Of a stretch of 6,851 nucleotides of DNA, positions 6,195-6,851 are shown in pieces (position 1 is the first letter of the stretch; each line of letters begins with the position of its first letter). The translations under genes were made by a program, and so were the position numbers. The notes beneath the pieces are model-generated. The model was not told the origin of the DNA. It worked only from the letters and a program-made list of their open reading frames with translations, and did not search any database. Origin of the DNA: Sulfuritalea sp. (GTDB lineage Bacteria > Pseudomonadota > Gammaproteobacteria > Burkholderiales > Rhodocyclaceae); contig JADJQA010000021.1 in the NCBI GenBank assembly GCA_016712985.1, positions 1 to 6,851 of the forward strand, written 5' to 3'.

Positions 6195-6226
6195 AACACG
6201 CGCGTCTTCGCCCGCAAGCCATTGTG
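6191..6226 (+). pseudogene. Possible N-terminal stub of a ParE/RelE-like toxin
   Basis: A TTG overlapping the antitoxin stop (TTGA, 6191-6194) opens LKHARLRPQAIV, which resembles the first residues of ParE/RelE-type toxins (K-x-x-RLRPQA-x-x-D). A four-base overlap of antitoxin stop and toxin start is common in such operons. The similarity ends after about 12 residues, and the stop of the opposite-facing DUF2442 remnant lies only 26 bases further on. The match is short enough to be chance. Confidence 0.28.
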
Positions 6227-6251
6227 GTCTGTCCCGCAATGTTTCGCAGCG

Positions 6252-6490
6252 CTATGCGCCGACCTGGCTAAGCAGCGGAAAGCGCTCGGGATGGCGGATG
6301 GACTCGATTGCCAGGTCGACGTCCAACTCAGGCCAGTAAAGGTGATTCGGAGATGGGAGTTCGACATGCAGAATCTTGCCTACCGCCGCATCACGGAACC
6401 ATGGAAATTCCGAGAACGGCAGGGGAAAAGCTCTTCATCAGTCAGCAAGACCCAGAAGCCATGCCGGGAGATGTTGGTTACTTCAACGGA
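6252..6490 (-). pseudogene. Frameshifted DUF2442 family gene
   Basis: The minus strand encodes VEVTNISRHGFWVLLTDEEL F (6487-6425). After a frame change at the CCCC run (about 6425-6422) it continues LPFSEFPWFRDAAVGKILHV, then LYWPELDVDLAIESIRHPER and ends LLSQVGA with a TAG at 6254-6252. Put together this is a nearly complete DUF2442-type protein of about 75-80 residues; its function is unknown, and it is often found next to DUF4160. As it stands the first frame ends early at a TAG just after the shift, giving a wrong C-terminus. Removing two bases, or adding one C, restores the frame. No start codon of its own remains; the frame is fused to the DUF4160 remnant upstream. A single indel in a C run could also be a sequencing error. 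Confidence 0.72.
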
Positions 6491-6717
6491 GAAATGCTTG
6501 CGCCAGGCGCTGCGAATGTCATTTTCATGCTCCTGAACGAGGTAAGGGCTTCGCTGATCTCCCGCCGAGACAGGCCGGCGTGCTGCGCCAGCGCAACAGT
6601 CGGCCAGCCAGAACTTGGCCTCGCCGTTTTGGCCTTGAACATGCACATGCATTCTCGGCTCTCGCGAGAAGAAGTAAAAAGCGAAAGCCACCCCCACGAA
6701 AAAATGGTTGGACTCAT
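6491..6717 (-). pseudogene. Frameshifted DUF4160 family gene
   Basis: An ATG at 6717 starts MSPTIF, the typical DUF4160 beginning. In the second frame follows FYFFSREPRMHVHVQGQNGE with AKFWL, the signature of the family (about 6676-6605). The first frame then supplies PTVALAQHAGLSRREISEAL T (6603-6541), and the second frame resumes with LVQEHENDIRSAWRKHFS (6541-6488). Three frame changes are needed. Two are easily read as losses: GAG of an expected WLEP reduced to G near 6604, and one C lost from ACCCTC near 6541. No stop separates it from the DUF2442 remnant. DUF4160 proteins are small, of unknown function, and commonly paired with DUF2442. Upstream of the ATG, to the window edge, I recognise nothing and see no clear ribosome site. 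Confidence 0.7.
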
Positions 6718-6851
6718 GGTCAAAATGATACGCGCCAAGCCCCTCGGCGCCTACCTGCCAGTCTTGTACCCCGTTCAGCAAACGTTTCCAGCGGGATGCA
6801 ACGCGCTGGCCCCGACGATACGGCGAGGCTTGTTGCGGGAAAACCACAAAA

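Noticed and set aside
6380..6717. Programmed frameshifting as an explanation for DUF4160/DUF2442
   Set aside because: Four changes in different directions, one of them a two-base loss outside any slippery run, fit decay or error better than a recoding signal.
1..6851. CRISPR array, tRNA, rRNA, insertion sequence or retron-like RNA
   Set aside because: No regularly spaced repeats, no tRNA or rRNA signatures, no transposase or reverse transcriptase motifs, and no terminal inverted repeats were seen on either strand.

Overview
The window is GC-rich, with dense, mostly leftward coding. It probably comes from a beta- or gammaproteobacterium: the FadE is of the long, E. coli/Pseudomonas type and its neighbour is a PsrA-type TetR regulator. 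A betaproteobacterium is my guess from composition and gene order, not something proven here. All identifications come from reading the sequence and from remembered family motifs; no search was run.

Left part (1-1740). Positions 1-234 hold no gene I recognise, only a strong hairpin at 139-167. A leftward gene (235-1665) encodes tetratricopeptide repeats joined to a TylF-like SAM-dependent methyltransferase domain. It has its own candidate promoter at 1710-1739, and its base composition looks more balanced than that of the fad genes.

Middle (1745-5118). This is a leftward fatty-acid degradation operon. A TetR-family repressor very like PsrA (4360-5043) is followed after about 25 bp by fadE, the membrane-linked acyl-CoA dehydrogenase (1992-4334). 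Upstream of the repressor lie a TTGACA promoter and two abutting copies of the PsrA-type operator (C/G)AAAC-N4-GTTTG, which suggests autoregulation of the whole operon by long-chain acyl signals. Directly after fadE is a shattered thiolase gene (1745-1989). It keeps the thiolase N-terminus and a piece of the central region, spread over three frames, but has lost the catalytic cysteine segment and the C-terminal half. The operon therefore once coded for regulator, first and last beta-oxidation enzymes and has lost the last one.

Right part (5260-6717). This is a patchwork of small stability or toxin-antitoxin-like genes, mostly broken. Two are intact: a DUF2283 protein (5269-5466) and an 85-residue coiled-coil protein (5692-5949). 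Between and after them lie a GNAT-toxin fragment (minus strand), a CopG-like antitoxin helix fragment, the C-terminal half of a ParD-like antitoxin with a possible toxin stub overlapping its stop, and a DUF4160/DUF2442 gene pair (minus strand) interrupted by several frameshifts. No intact toxin is visible. I see no tRNA, rRNA, CRISPR array, transposase or origin. The most notable observations are the tandem operator, the lost thiolase and the density of broken antitoxin/toxin pieces; I do not see an intact, previously undescribed system.
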